From Fuerstiella sp. (GTDB lineage Bacteria; Planctomycetota; Planctomycetia; Planctomycetales; Planctomycetaceae): a stretch of DNA of 64,000 nt. This document shows, in pieces, positions 27,375 through 36,257 of the stretch. The DNA lies in contig JABABI010000031.1 of the NCBI GenBank assembly GCA_014238335.1, positions 1 to 64,000 of the forward strand, in the 5' to 3' direction. Numbering within the stretch: position 1 is the first letter of the stretch; the number at the start of each line of letters is the position of its first letter. Below the pieces are notes generated by a model. It saw nothing but the letters and a program-made list of their open reading frames with translations. It made no database searches and had not been told where the DNA came from. The translations under genes were made by a program, and so were the position numbers.

Positions 27375-28700
27375 ATGAAGAGCCGCCATTCCTCACGCCG
27401 ATCGTTTCTGAAATCGTCGGCCGCTGCCGGAGCAGTTCTGTTACCGTCAGGTCAGTCTGCGTTCGCCGCACAATCACCCAACGATCGCCCTCGGTTTGCC
27501 AGCATCGGTATTGGCGGGATGGGCCGCGGCGATGCAAAAGGACACAGGAAGTTCGCTGATCTGGTAGCAATCTGCGATGTCGATCGCGGCAATGCTGAAA
27601 AAGCAAATAAGGATCCAGGAATTGGTAACGGCAAAGCTGAGCTCCACAGCGATTATCGCGAGGTGCTTGATCGCAACGACGTCGACGTGGTAAGTATCGC
27701 CACACCGGATCACTGGCACGTGAAGATCGCGATCGAAGCTCTGCAGGCAGGTAAGCATGTCTTTTGTCAGAAACCCCTGACACTGACTCTGGAAGAAAAT
27801 CAACTCATCCGTGCGGCGTGTCGCAAGCACAAAGGCCGAGTCTTCTTCATCGGAACTCAGCAGCGCAGCAGCAAGGATCATTTTTTGCGAGCCGTTAATA
27901 TGGTGCAGAAGGGATTGCTGGGCGATATTCGAAAAATCACCGTCGGCATTAACGGCAGCCCGACGGGAGGACCGTTCGCAACAAAGGATGTGCCGGAACA
28001 TCTCAACTGGGACGCGTGGCTTGGTCAGGCTCCGATGGTCGATTACCGCACGGAACGTTGTCACGGAACATTTCGCTGGTGGTACGAGTATTCCGGCGGA
28101 AAGTTCACGGACTGGGGTGCTCATCACATAGACATTGCGTCATGGGCGATTAATGAACTTGGTGAAGGCCAGGGGCCCGTTTCCATCGACGGGACCGATG
28201 CGAACCATCCGGTCGAATACCAAGACGGGTACGCTCAGAAGGACGATTCGTTCAACACGTCACACGATTTCGCCGTTAAATGTACGTTTGCCAGCGGGAT
28301 TGAAATGACGGTGGAAAGCCGTGGCGACAACGGCATTTTGTTCGAAGGCTCGAAAGGTCGGATCTTTGTCAAACGTGGCAAGATCACCGGCAAGCCGATC
28401 GAAGAAAACTGGGACAAGGACCAGTTCGGCGACGAACAGCTGGTCGATCTTTACAAGGGTAAACCGTTTGAGGGCCACAAGAACAACTTTTATCGCTGTA
28501 TCAGCGAAGGTGGTCTGCCGGTTTCCGACGTGTATTCTCATCTGCAGGTCATGAATACCTGCCATTTGACCGGCATCGCAGCCAGACTGAAGCGGGTCAT
28601 CAAGTGGGATGCAAAAAACGAAGAGATTGTCGGCGACGAACAGGCTGCCACGTTCTTTGCCCGTGAACAACGCAAAGGATACGAGATTGCACGCGTTTGA
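27375..28700 (+). CDS. Tat-exported Gfo/Idh/MocA oxidoreductase
   Basis: The 441-residue protein has a classic twin-arginine signal (SRRSFLKSSAAAGAVLL), so it folds with its cofactor in the cytoplasm and is exported. A Rossmann fold follows, with GIGGMGRGDAKGH and the VFCQKPLTLTLEE motif containing the catalytic Lys. The C-terminal domain includes FRWWYEYSGGKFTDWGAHHID, typical of the large planctomycete subfamily often annotated as inositol 2-dehydrogenase-like. ATG 27375 is chosen because the signal begins immediately. Substrate unknown. No partner gene is adjacent; the aquaporin follows after 69 bp and may be separately controlled. Confidence 0.93.
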   Translation: MKSRHSSRRSFLKSSAAAGAVLLPSGQSAFAAQSPNDRPRFASIGIGGMGRGDAKGHRKFADLVAICDVDRGNAEKANKDPGIGNGKAELHSDYREVLDRNDVDVVSIATPDHWHVKIAIEALQAGKHVFCQKPLTLTLEENQLIRAACRKHKGRVFFIGTQQRSSKDHFLRAVNMVQKGLLGDIRKITVGINGSPTGGPFATKDVPEHLNWDAWLGQAPMVDYRTERCHGTFRWWYEYSGGKFTDWGAHHIDIASWAINELGEGQGPVSIDGTDANHPVEYQDGYAQKDDSFNTSHDFAVKCTFASGIEMTVESRGDNGILFEGSKGRIFVKRGKITGKPIEENWDKDQFGDEQLVDLYKGKPFEGHKNNFYRCISEGGLPVSDVYSHLQVMNTCHLTGIAARLKRVIKWDAKNEEIVGDEQAATFFAREQRKGYEIARV

Positions 28701-28769
28701 CACTCGCTTGCACTCCACCGAGCTCAGCAGCGTAGTTCTCTGTCTGCCTCTTGTCAGGAGTTTAAATTT

Positions 28770-29504
28770 ATGTCGCCATTTGTTGGTGAATTTGTCGGAA
28801 CGATGATTCTTGTACTGTTGGGCAACGGTGTCTGTGCCAACGTCAATCTCAGCAAGACTCTGGGAAACAACAGTGGCTGGATCGTGATCGCGACTGGCTG
28901 GGGACTGGCCGTGGCCTTCGCTGTCTATCTGGTGAATGCTCACAGCGGGGCTCATTTGAACCCTGCCATCACCATTGGCCTGGCGGTCATTGGCAAATTT
29001 GCATGGGCCGACGTTGGAGGGTATATAGCCGCACAGATGGTCGGAGCAATCGCTGGAGCCACTTTGGTGTGGCTAACCTATCTGCCACATTGGAAAGAAA
29101 CCGGCGACCCCGGCAGCATCAGAGGCTCATTCTGTAACACTCCGGCCATTCCACACACGGTCGGCAATCTGGTCACAGAGATCATCGGCACGTTTGTGCT
29201 GGTACTGGGAGTCCTTGCCATTCTGACTCCGGAAAATCTTGTGCCGAACACCGGATTCGAAGAAGGCTTAGCTCCGGCACTAGTGGGATTGATGGTCTGG
29301 TCGATTGGGTTGTCACTCGGAGGACCAACCGGATACGCCATCAATCCCGCGCGAGATCTGGGTCCCAGAATTGCTCATGCGATTCTGCCGATCGCAGGCA
29401 AGGGTGATTCTGGCTGGAACTATTCGTGGATCCCGGTGGTCGGCCCAATCGTTGGTGGCATCATTGGCGCCCTGTTCTATCAGATGGTGTGGCCCGTCGC
29501 CTGA
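28770..29504 (+). CDS. glpF: Glycerol uptake facilitator / aquaporin
   Basis: This MIP-family channel has 244 residues, six membrane helices and both NPA half-helices: HLNPAIT (about residue 68) and YAINPARD (about residue 193). The Asp after the second NPAR is typical of glycerol-conducting aquaglyceroporins rather than water-only channels. An AGGAG lies 9 bases before the ATG. The glycerol kinase gene follows after 84 bp on the same strand, confirming a glycerol uptake role: GlpK traps the diffusing glycerol as its phosphate. Confidence 0.95.
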   Translation: MSPFVGEFVGTMILVLLGNGVCANVNLSKTLGNNSGWIVIATGWGLAVAFAVYLVNAHSGAHLNPAITIGLAVIGKFAWADVGGYIAAQMVGAIAGATLVWLTYLPHWKETGDPGSIRGSFCNTPAIPHTVGNLVTEIIGTFVLVLGVLAILTPENLVPNTGFEEGLAPALVGLMVWSIGLSLGGPTGYAINPARDLGPRIAHAILPIAGKGDSGWNYSWIPVVGPIVGGIIGALFYQMVWPVA

Positions 29505-29588
29505 AATGTGTCCCAGGCATTTTTTGTGCCCCGGCTCAGATCCGAAACCAGCTGATCTGTATTCACAACTTGAATCGCGAGACAACTC

Positions 29589-31082
29589 ATGAAATATGTG
29601 CTGGCACTCGATCAGGGCACCACCAGTTCCCGGGCCATTCTTTTCGACAAGGGCGGCTCTGTTGTTGCCGCATCGCAGAAGGAGTTTCCACAGCATTTTC
29701 CTCAACCCGGCTGGGTGGAACACAATCCGGAAGACATCTGGAAATCGCAGTTTACGGTGGCAAAAGCCGTTCTGCGGAAAGCACGGCTCACCGCCAACGA
29801 TGTCGCCGCGATTGGCATTACAAATCAGCGTGAAACCGCGATCGTCTGGGACAGGAACACCGGCAAGGCCATTGGCAACGCGATTGTATGGCAGGACCGA
29901 CGCACTGCCGGCATCTGCGACGCACTGCGAAAGAAGAAGGTCGATCGCACAATTCAGAAGAAGACCGGACTGATTCTGGATGCGTACTTTTCCGGCACCA
30001 AAGTCCAGTGGATTCTGGACAACGTCAAGGGAGCTCGCAGGAAAGCAGAAAAGGGCGACCTGGCATTTGGAACTGTGGATTCGTGGTTGATCTGGCGATT
30101 GACGGGCGGCGAAGTCCACGTGACGGATCCCAGCAACGCCTCCCGCACGATGCTGTTCAATATCCACACTGGAAAATGGGACGCTCAGTTGTTGAAGACC
30201 TTCGACGTGCCAAACAGCATGTTGCCGAAAGTCCAGTCGTCCAGCGAAATCTACGGCAATACGAACTTGCTGGGTGGATCGATCCCCATTGCCGGCATTG
30301 CGGGAGACCAGCAGGCCGCGTTGTTCGGCCAGTGCTGCACGAAGCCGGGCATGGTCAAGAACACCTACGGTACGGGCTGCTTCATGCTGATGAATACTGG
30401 TACGGAACCAGTGACATCAAAAAACAAGCTGCTGACGACGGTCGCGTGGAAGATCGGCGATCGTACCGAGTACGCACTGGAAGGCAGTATCTTCATCGCA
30501 GGAGCTGTCGTGCAGTGGTTGCGTGATGGACTTGGGTTGATTAGAAAATCATCAGACGTTGAAGAACTTGCCGCTCAGGTTCCCGACACGGATGGCGTCT
30601 ATCTGGTGCCCGCATTCGCCGGACTGGGTGCACCGCACTGGGATGCATACGCTCGAGGCACATTGGTCGGAATGACTCGCGGCACAACCAAGTCCCACAT
30701 CGCTCGCGCGGCTCTGGAAGGAATCGCGTACCAGGTAGGTGACGTCCTGCAGGCCATGGAAGCCGACTCCGGACTGAAGTTGAAACAACTGCGAGTGGAC
30801 GGCGGGGCATCAATGAACGGATTACTGATGCAGTTTCAGTCGGATCTGCTGCGGGTGCCCGTGGTGCGCCCGGTGGTTGCGGAAACGACAGCTCTGGGCG
30901 CCGCCTACCTGGCGGGCCTGGCGGTCGGCTATTGGAAGAACCAGAGGGAAATCGCAACACAGTGGCAGGAAGCAGTTCGCTTCAAATCCACCATGAAACC
31001 ACGGCGTCGCGATGAACTGATCGCGGGATGGGAGCGTGCGCTGCAGAGGGCGCAACGGTGGGAGATCAGTGAGCGACCATAA
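29589..31082 (+). CDS. glpK: Glycerol kinase
   Basis: The 497-residue FGGY-family kinase matches the GlpK length. It opens with LDQGTTSSRAILFD (ATP phosphate-binding loop) and contains NQRETAIVWDRNTGKAI and WQDRRTAG, both GlpK signatures. GTGCFMLMNTG and VPAFAGLGAPHWD are typical C-lobe blocks, and LRVDGGASMNGLLMQFQSD matches the second family signature. It phosphorylates glycerol to sn-glycerol 3-phosphate. It forms an operon with glpF; no glpD or glpR lies in the window. Confidence 0.97.
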   Translation: MKYVLALDQGTTSSRAILFDKGGSVVAASQKEFPQHFPQPGWVEHNPEDIWKSQFTVAKAVLRKARLTANDVAAIGITNQRETAIVWDRNTGKAIGNAIVWQDRRTAGICDALRKKKVDRTIQKKTGLILDAYFSGTKVQWILDNVKGARRKAEKGDLAFGTVDSWLIWRLTGGEVHVTDPSNASRTMLFNIHTGKWDAQLLKTFDVPNSMLPKVQSSSEIYGNTNLLGGSIPIAGIAGDQQAALFGQCCTKPGMVKNTYGTGCFMLMNTGTEPVTSKNKLLTTVAWKIGDRTEYALEGSIFIAGAVVQWLRDGLGLIRKSSDVEELAAQVPDTDGVYLVPAFAGLGAPHWDAYARGTLVGMTRGTTKSHIARAALEGIAYQVGDVLQAMEADSGLKLKQLRVDGGASMNGLLMQFQSDLLRVPVVRPVVAETTALGAAYLAGLAVGYWKNQREIATQWQEAVRFKSTMKPRRRDELIAGWERALQRAQRWEISERP

Positions 31083-31121
31083 GCTGATCTCAGCGATCAA
31101 GGGCCGGCCGGCCTGACATTC

Positions 31122-31137
31122 CCAGGCCGAAGCCTGG
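31122..31137. terminator. Hairpin between convergent glpK and LRR genes
   Basis: A 6-bp perfect stem CCAGGC/GCCTGG with a CGAA tetraloop sits between two converging stop codons. A GC-rich GGCCGGCCGGCC lies just before it. It could terminate both transcripts, though no T-run is present. Confidence 0.4.
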
Positions 31138-31154
31138 AAATGACGCGGAATACT

Positions 31155-32198
31155 CTATCCCTGCTTGCTAAGCTCTTCGGCTTTCTTCTTCAGGTCAGCC
31201 GCCTTCTTGATGGTTTCCTCGGACTTCTTCCGGGTCGCCTCAACTTTTGCCTTCGCGGCTGCAGCGGCCTTGGTCGCATCGTCGGAAGCTTTCTTCTTGG
31301 CTTCCATCGCTTTCTTGGCGGCTTCGGCAGCCTTCTTAGCGTCGCCGGAAGCCTTCTTAGCGTCGGCCTGTGCCTTGTTGCCGGCATCAACAACGACCTT
31401 CGGAGCGTCCGCGTTTTTCTTAAGATCTTCGACGGCCTTAGTTGCACCAGCCAGTGCTTTGTCGCTGGCCGTAACGGCAGCATTTGCAGCCGTCAGCTTT
31501 GCGGTTTCGGCATCCAGCTCTGTCTTGGCTGCCGCCGCCTTTGCTGCGGCTTCGTCGGCCGCTTTCTGATCAACGGGAATCTGCGCTGCCAGTTCTTCCA
31601 CTTCTTTGCCGGCGTCTTCAGCAGCTCGGGACGCTTCGAGAATTGCCTTTTCTCGATCGCGTTTGAAGTCAGGAACGATTTCGAGTTCCGGCAGTGCAGC
31701 CTTCAATGGCTCTTCACCAGCTTCTGTGACCTTTGTCTCCCAGACGAACAGCTTCTTAAGGCTTTTTAGGGCCGCGACGTCCTTCAAGGCCGCGTCGGTA
31801 ACCGCTGTGCCATACACATTAAGATATTCGAGTTTCTCAAGTCCCTTCAGCTGAGTAAGTCCTGCGTCCGTCACAGCGGTCTTTTCCACATGGAGACGAA
31901 CCAGATCCTTCAGGCCGGCGAGATGAGCCATGCCGGCGTCAGTCACTTTCGTGCCACGCAGATTGACTGAATACACGTTGCTGGCTCCGGCCAGAATCTT
32001 GATCGTGTCATCCGTGATATCTTTGTCAGCCAGATGAAACGCGATCGTAATGCGAGTGTCATTCTTCGCAAGCTGCATCGCCTGACCACCGCCGTCTCGA
32101 ACCGCCTTGATCAGATTCTGGTCTGCTTCGGAAAGTTCCTGTGCCAGAGCAGGGCCGGTCAACAGAAGTGAAAGGAGTAGGGTGCAGGTGGGTTTCAT
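31155..32198 (-). CDS. Exported leucine-rich-repeat protein with Ala/Lys coiled-coil tail
   Basis: This 347-residue protein has a signal peptide (LLLSLLLTGPALAQ), a leucine-rich-repeat region of about five repeats (residues 45-160, for example VTDAGMAHLAGLKDLVRLHV, VTDAGLTQLKGLEKLEYLNV), and a long tail (residues 170-347) of Ala, Lys, Glu and Asp with strong coiled-coil character, resembling the TolA or alanine-rich stalks that span the periplasm. The tail ends in AEELSKQG. Such proteins may bridge envelope layers or bind peptidoglycan; no enzyme motif is visible. ATG 32198 is preferred; GTG 32207 is an alternative. It converges on glpK. Confidence 0.85.
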   Translation of the reverse strand: MKPTCTLLLSLLLTGPALAQELSEADQNLIKAVRDGGGQAMQLAKNDTRITIAFHLADKDITDDTIKILAGASNVYSVNLRGTKVTDAGMAHLAGLKDLVRLHVEKTAVTDAGLTQLKGLEKLEYLNVYGTAVTDAALKDVAALKSLKKLFVWETKVTEAGEEPLKAALPELEIVPDFKRDREKAILEASRAAEDAGKEVEELAAQIPVDQKAADEAAAKAAAAKTELDAETAKLTAANAAVTASDKALAGATKAVEDLKKNADAPKVVVDAGNKAQADAKKASGDAKKAAEAAKKAMEAKKKASDDATKAAAAAKAKVEATRKKSEETIKKAADLKKKAEELSKQG

Positions 32199-32407
32199 AA
32201 CGTACACGTCCTGAAATATGCGATGGAGAGACTTACCGAAGTCATGGAAAGTCGGGTTCTTTGGTAAGGGGTTAGGATCAGCGTATTCGCTTTTGGTCGC
32301 GGATTCAATGATTCCGACGAAGTTGCATCGCTGCAGACGGCTGAAAACTGGTCTCGCTCCGCCTGTCGCCGCTCAAATACAATACCGCCAGCAAGGACGC
32401 TGACCGA

Positions 32408-33250
32408 ATGACCACCATTGTAGCTGAAAATCCGATTAATTTGCTGGGCCGAGGTATTCGCAATTTTTTTTGCGGTTTCGGCGGCCTTGTCGTCTTCATG
32501 ACGCGAATGCTGGTTTCGCTGCGCCGAGGGCTGCCCAGACGACATGTTCTGGTGCCAATTTTGTACGAAATCGGCGTTCGCAGCGTACCCGTCGTTCTGG
32601 TGACGGGTGCCTTTATTGGCATGGTGCTGGCCGTGCAGACGTATACGCAGTTCAAAATGATGCACATGGAGTCTCGACTGGGTGCCATCATCACGATGAC
32701 CCTGGTCTCGGAGCTTGGGCCGGTACTGGCCGCGACAATGTTGGCGGGACGAGTCGGTTCGGCTATGGCGGCGGAACTCGGCACCATGCGAGTCACCGAA
32801 CAGGTTCATGCCATCAGCGCCCTGGGAGCGGACCCTGTCAGCTATCTGGTGGTTCCACGTTTCATCGCCTGTGTCGCGCTGATTCCGATGCTGACGGCAA
32901 TCGCTGACGCCGTGGGAATACTGTCCGGCTGGTTGTTCAGTTGGCAGGTACTGGGCATCAATCCTCATCAATACTGGATGTACGCCGTGCAGTTTGTAAC
33001 CGGCTGGGACGTCATGGCGGGGCTCATCAAGAGCGTGTTTTTTGGTTGCAGCATCGCGATTGTCGCATGCCAGCAGGGATTTCATTGCGGCGCCGGAGCA
33101 GAAGGCGTCGGACGCGCGGCAACCCAGGCATTCGTATTTTCCTTTATCGCTATCCTTGGCATGGATTTTCTTCTGACAGTGGTGCTCAACACGACCTACT
33201 ATCTGATCTGGCCGCAGGCTGTGTCGCTGGCGATTACGGGAGCGTGGTGA
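32408..33250 (+). CDS. mlaE: MlaE family lipid ABC transporter permease
   Basis: The 280-residue integral membrane protein is an MlaE permease: ILYEIGVRSVPVVLVTGAFIG begins the conserved core, and AELGTMRVTEQVHAISALGADP is the signature that contacts the ATPase. About five membrane helices are visible. With MlaF and MlaD it forms a transporter moving phospholipid between inner and outer membranes. The stop overlaps the ATG of the ATPase gene (TGATG), giving tight translational coupling. It matches the known gene order in Gram-negative bacteria. Confidence 0.95.
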   Translation: MTTIVAENPINLLGRGIRNFFCGFGGLVVFMTRMLVSLRRGLPRRHVLVPILYEIGVRSVPVVLVTGAFIGMVLAVQTYTQFKMMHMESRLGAIITMTLVSELGPVLAATMLAGRVGSAMAAELGTMRVTEQVHAISALGADPVSYLVVPRFIACVALIPMLTAIADAVGILSGWLFSWQVLGINPHQYWMYAVQFVTGWDVMAGLIKSVFFGCSIAIVACQQGFHCGAGAEGVGRAATQAFVFSFIAILGMDFLLTVVLNTTYYLIWPQAVSLAITGAW

Positions 33251-34074
33251 TGGGTACACCAGCCATCGAAATTACTGATGTCCGCTGCGTCTTCGGCAGT
33301 CAGACGGTACTGTCGAATGTCAGTCTGCGTATAGCGGCCGGCGAGACTGTGGCCATCGTGGGAGAAAGTGGATGCGGCAAAAGCGTCACGATGAAAGTGA
33401 TGATGCAACTGCTGCGACCGACATCCGGTAGAATTAAATGGTTCGGCAATGATGCCGAAACGCTGTCCACTGCGGAGCGACAATACCAGCGCCTGCGACT
33501 CGGATACCTGTTTCAGGGAGCCGCGCTGTTTGACAGCCTGACAATCTACGAAAACGTGGCGTTTGGTATGCGACAGACCGGCGAACAGAACGAACAGCAC
33601 ATTCGCCAAACGGTGCTAGAGCGACTGGACGAAGTTGGCCTGAGCCAGGATATCGTCAGCAAGAGACCATCAGAGATCTCCGGCGGCATGCAGAAACGAG
33701 TCGGGCTCGCGCGGGCGCTGGCACTCAGTCCGGATGTCATGTTCTATGACGAGCCTACCACGGGACTTGATCCGGTCAACAGTCGACGGATTGACGACCT
33801 GATACATTCCGTGCGACAGTCGCGGGGCGTGACCGGCATCATCGTCACTCATGATCTGCGTACCGTACGACGAGTCGCGGACCGAGTCGTGATGCTGTAC
33901 CCGCGCAACAAACTTCAAAACGATGTCGAACAGATTATTTTCGATGGCAGTCTGACAGAGCTGGCAGAGAGTCCGGACGAACGTGTCCATGAGTATATTG
34001 GTGACGAATTCGACACGAACACACCAGGGGAAGCCGCAACTGAAAATCGGCCGCCTTTACTGAAATCAGCTTAG
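33250..34074 (+). CDS. mlaF: MlaF-type ABC transporter ATPase
   Basis: A 274-residue ABC ATPase. The Walker A motif is GESGCGKS (about residue 38), the signature is EISGGMQKR, Walker B is VMFYDEPTTGLD, and the switch His is in IVTHDLRTV. The C-terminal extension of about 30 residues is short. The ATG at 33250 overlaps the permease stop. It powers the MlaE permease; the MCE-domain gene follows after 17 bp, so this is one transport operon. Confidence 0.95.
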   Translation: MGTPAIEITDVRCVFGSQTVLSNVSLRIAAGETVAIVGESGCGKSVTMKVMMQLLRPTSGRIKWFGNDAETLSTAERQYQRLRLGYLFQGAALFDSLTIYENVAFGMRQTGEQNEQHIRQTVLERLDEVGLSQDIVSKRPSEISGGMQKRVGLARALALSPDVMFYDEPTTGLDPVNSRRIDDLIHSVRQSRGVTGIIVTHDLRTVRRVADRVVMLYPRNKLQNDVEQIIFDGSLTELAESPDERVHEYIGDEFDTNTPGEAATENRPPLLKSA

Positions 34075-34091
34075 AACCGGAAATCCGATTC

Positions 34092-35216
34092 ATGGATGAA
34101 CGACAACAGGAATTTCGAGTTGGCATTATGGTCGTTGTTGCGCTGGCAGCAGCCGTGGTGATGGTTTTCAAGTTCGGAGAAATTGGCAACCATTGGAAGT
34201 CCGGGACTCGCATCGACATAGTGTTGCCCAGCGCATCCGGGATCTACCCCGAAACCCCCGTGCGGATGAGTGGCATTCGAATTGGTCAGGTGCGGTCCAC
34301 TGATTTAGTCGCCGAGGGCAGGGGAGTCGTTGTACATGTGCTGATTGAATCGGACTACACGTTTCGTAACGATTCGTCGGCACAGATCACTCGTTCACTG
34401 CTGGGCGACGGAGCCATCGAAATCACGCCGGGAGATAAAGGCGAATCCATCAAGGACGGTGATCGCATCGTCGGTCGTACTGCCAGTGACCCCACGGAAA
34501 TCGTCGCCCGAGTCGAACAGCGACTTTCATCCACATTGGTTTCCTTCGAAAAAACCGGACAGCAATGGGCTGCGCTCGCCAATAATCTGAACCGAGTGCT
34601 GGAATCATCGGGTGCAGATGGCGTCAACACGATACAACGATCAGCCATGGCACTGGAACAGTTTACGCGAACCATGAAGTCGGCCGAAGACACGCTGAAC
34701 GCGGCTGGGTCGCTGATTGCTGATCCTCGATACCAGCAACAGCTCCGGCAGACACTCACTGCGCTGCCGGAGCTGCTCAGCGAAACGCGTGGCACACTTC
34801 GTTCTGTGAACACCGTGATTCGTCAGGTCGATTCAGCAATGGCAAATATCAACACGGCCACAGCACCACTGGCCCGGCAAAGCCAGTCTATGGTCACGCG
34901 ACTAAATCAATCACTGATAAACATCGAGGCCATGACAGGAGAACTGGCCACCGTCGCAAGACTGGCCAATCAAAATGACGGCACGGTCAGGAAACTGCTG
35001 ACGGATCCATCGGTCTACCGCAACGTTAATTCGACAGCTGCGTCACTGGCGGTTCTGCTGGAGAATCTAAAACCGGTGGTAGCGGACCTTCAGGTGTTCA
35101 GTGACAAGGTTGCACGCCACCCGGAACTTTTGGGCGTCCGCGGTGTTGTGCGAGGAAGCAGTGGTCTAAAAGATTCCGGAGTCGTCCCGGCGGCATTCGA
35201 AGGCAACAACCGCTAA
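34092..35216 (+). CDS. mlaD: MCE (MlaD-like) lipid-binding protein
   Basis: The 374-residue protein has an N-terminal membrane helix (VGIMVVVALAAAVVMVF, residues 11-27), one MCE domain (LPSASGIYPETPVRMSGIRIGQV, residues about 45-130) and a helical C-terminal region of about 230 residues rich in Thr, Ser and Gln. This is longer than E. coli MlaD (about 180 residues) and like the extended MCE proteins that form tubes in other bacteria. It is the periplasmic substrate-binding part of the MlaEFD system encoded just upstream. Confidence 0.92.
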   Translation: MDERQQEFRVGIMVVVALAAAVVMVFKFGEIGNHWKSGTRIDIVLPSASGIYPETPVRMSGIRIGQVRSTDLVAEGRGVVVHVLIESDYTFRNDSSAQITRSLLGDGAIEITPGDKGESIKDGDRIVGRTASDPTEIVARVEQRLSSTLVSFEKTGQQWAALANNLNRVLESSGADGVNTIQRSAMALEQFTRTMKSAEDTLNAAGSLIADPRYQQQLRQTLTALPELLSETRGTLRSVNTVIRQVDSAMANINTATAPLARQSQSMVTRLNQSLINIEAMTGELATVARLANQNDGTVRKLLTDPSVYRNVNSTAASLAVLLENLKPVVADLQVFSDKVARHPELLGVRGVVRGSSGLKDSGVVPAAFEGNNR

Positions 35217-35328
35217 TCGCGGCGGCCCACCAGTCGGCATCAATACCGCTGCCCACCTGGGCCCCGTAAAGAACGGTTTATTGGGCGACACCCGGATTCA
35301 GTAAGTCGGCGGAAGAAGTTTCCCCGGC

Positions 35329-35814
35329 TTACATTCCGTGCACAGCTTCACTGCGCAACAATCGCCCGCGTTCAATGACGTCCTGTGATACGTCCGGCTG
35401 CCGGGGACGCATCGGAATATCAAAGCGACGGTGATCTCTGATGTGTGTGCCCATAAAATTGTCGCTCAGAAAGTCGAGGGGAAAATGCTGATACCAGGGC
35501 GCTTTGACATCGACTCTCTGAGTCTGCGTTTCGTAGCCGTCTTTGATTAGCTGTATCTCACGAGTTCCGTACCACGTGTAGTCAATGGACGCAGGTGTAT
35601 AACCCATGTCTTTGCCGTCAATTCGAACGAGCGCACCGGACGGATTAGAGTTGATCGTCATACGGCGATGGACACAGCCGATTGGGAGCAGCGTCAGGAC
35701 AATGGCTGCCACCTGCAGTGACCAGACCTGGCCCGTGCGATGCTGAGCATTGATCTTCAGCCACGACACAAGACCGTTGTGCGGCGAAGGATGTCCGTCG
35801 GCAATTGGCGACAT
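35329..35814 (-). CDS. PEGA domain lipoprotein
   Basis: The frame encodes a PEGA-type domain: MTINSNPSGALVRIDGKDMGYTPASIDYTWYG, the beta-sandwich motif found in surface and S-layer-like proteins. A hydrophobic stretch ending in LTLLPIGC makes it a probable lipoprotein, with the Cys 46 residues after the ATG at 35814. A GTG at 35769 would give a more normal signal length, and ATG 35907 or TTG 35913 would give a longer one, so the start is unsettled. The C-terminus has IRDHRRFDIPMRPR and no other domain. It probably binds carbohydrate or protein on the outer membrane. It converges on mlaD. Confidence 0.75.
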   Translation of the reverse strand: MSPIADGHPSPHNGLVSWLKINAQHRTGQVWSLQVAAIVLTLLPIGCVHRRMTINSNPSGALVRIDGKDMGYTPASIDYTWYGTREIQLIKDGYETQTQRVDVKAPWYQHFPLDFLSDNFMGTHIRDHRRFDIPMRPRQPDVSQDVIERGRLLRSEAVHGM

Positions 35815-36257
35815 AACTGGGGGGATGACTGACGGCCTGAATCGGCCACGCGGATTGGTGCAGGATGCAGAGTTTCGGCCGGACAAGTCCGTAAAGTGAC
35901 GACCCATCCGCAACCACCGAACGACTCAGGTTAGTACAAACGTGAATTTTCAGCCAAGACCACTTTGCAGGGGCGATGCCGTTGAAGAAAAATAAAGAAT
36001 CCCGTCCGGCAGTGCCGAAACTTGACCTTTCTCATGTACTGGAAAGCAGTTGCGTCGTTTCTGAACGGCTCACTGTCAATATCGCGGTTTCGGTTTTGTG
36101 GGAAACATTGCCGGGCCGTCCCCCCGTCTCGGTGGTGATTTGCGTTGTCGCCCCTGAAAAGTAAACTTGGGCCCTCGCGAATTCGAACTAATTTTTGCTT
36201 CCTGCTGCCATACGGGACGGTGTGGCGGAGGGAACGTGGCGTTGAACAATAAAACAG
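35815..36257. other. Divergent region upstream of the PP2C gene
   Basis: This 443-bp interval may include the first codons of the lipoprotein gene if a longer start is used. A 62-codon plus-strand frame (35976-36164) is open but has no recognisable content and a poor ribosome site, so it is not called. No repeat or terminator seen. Confidence 0.45.

Noticed and set aside
35976..36164. 62-codon plus-strand frame
   Set aside because: No recognisable content and a poorly spaced ribosome site.
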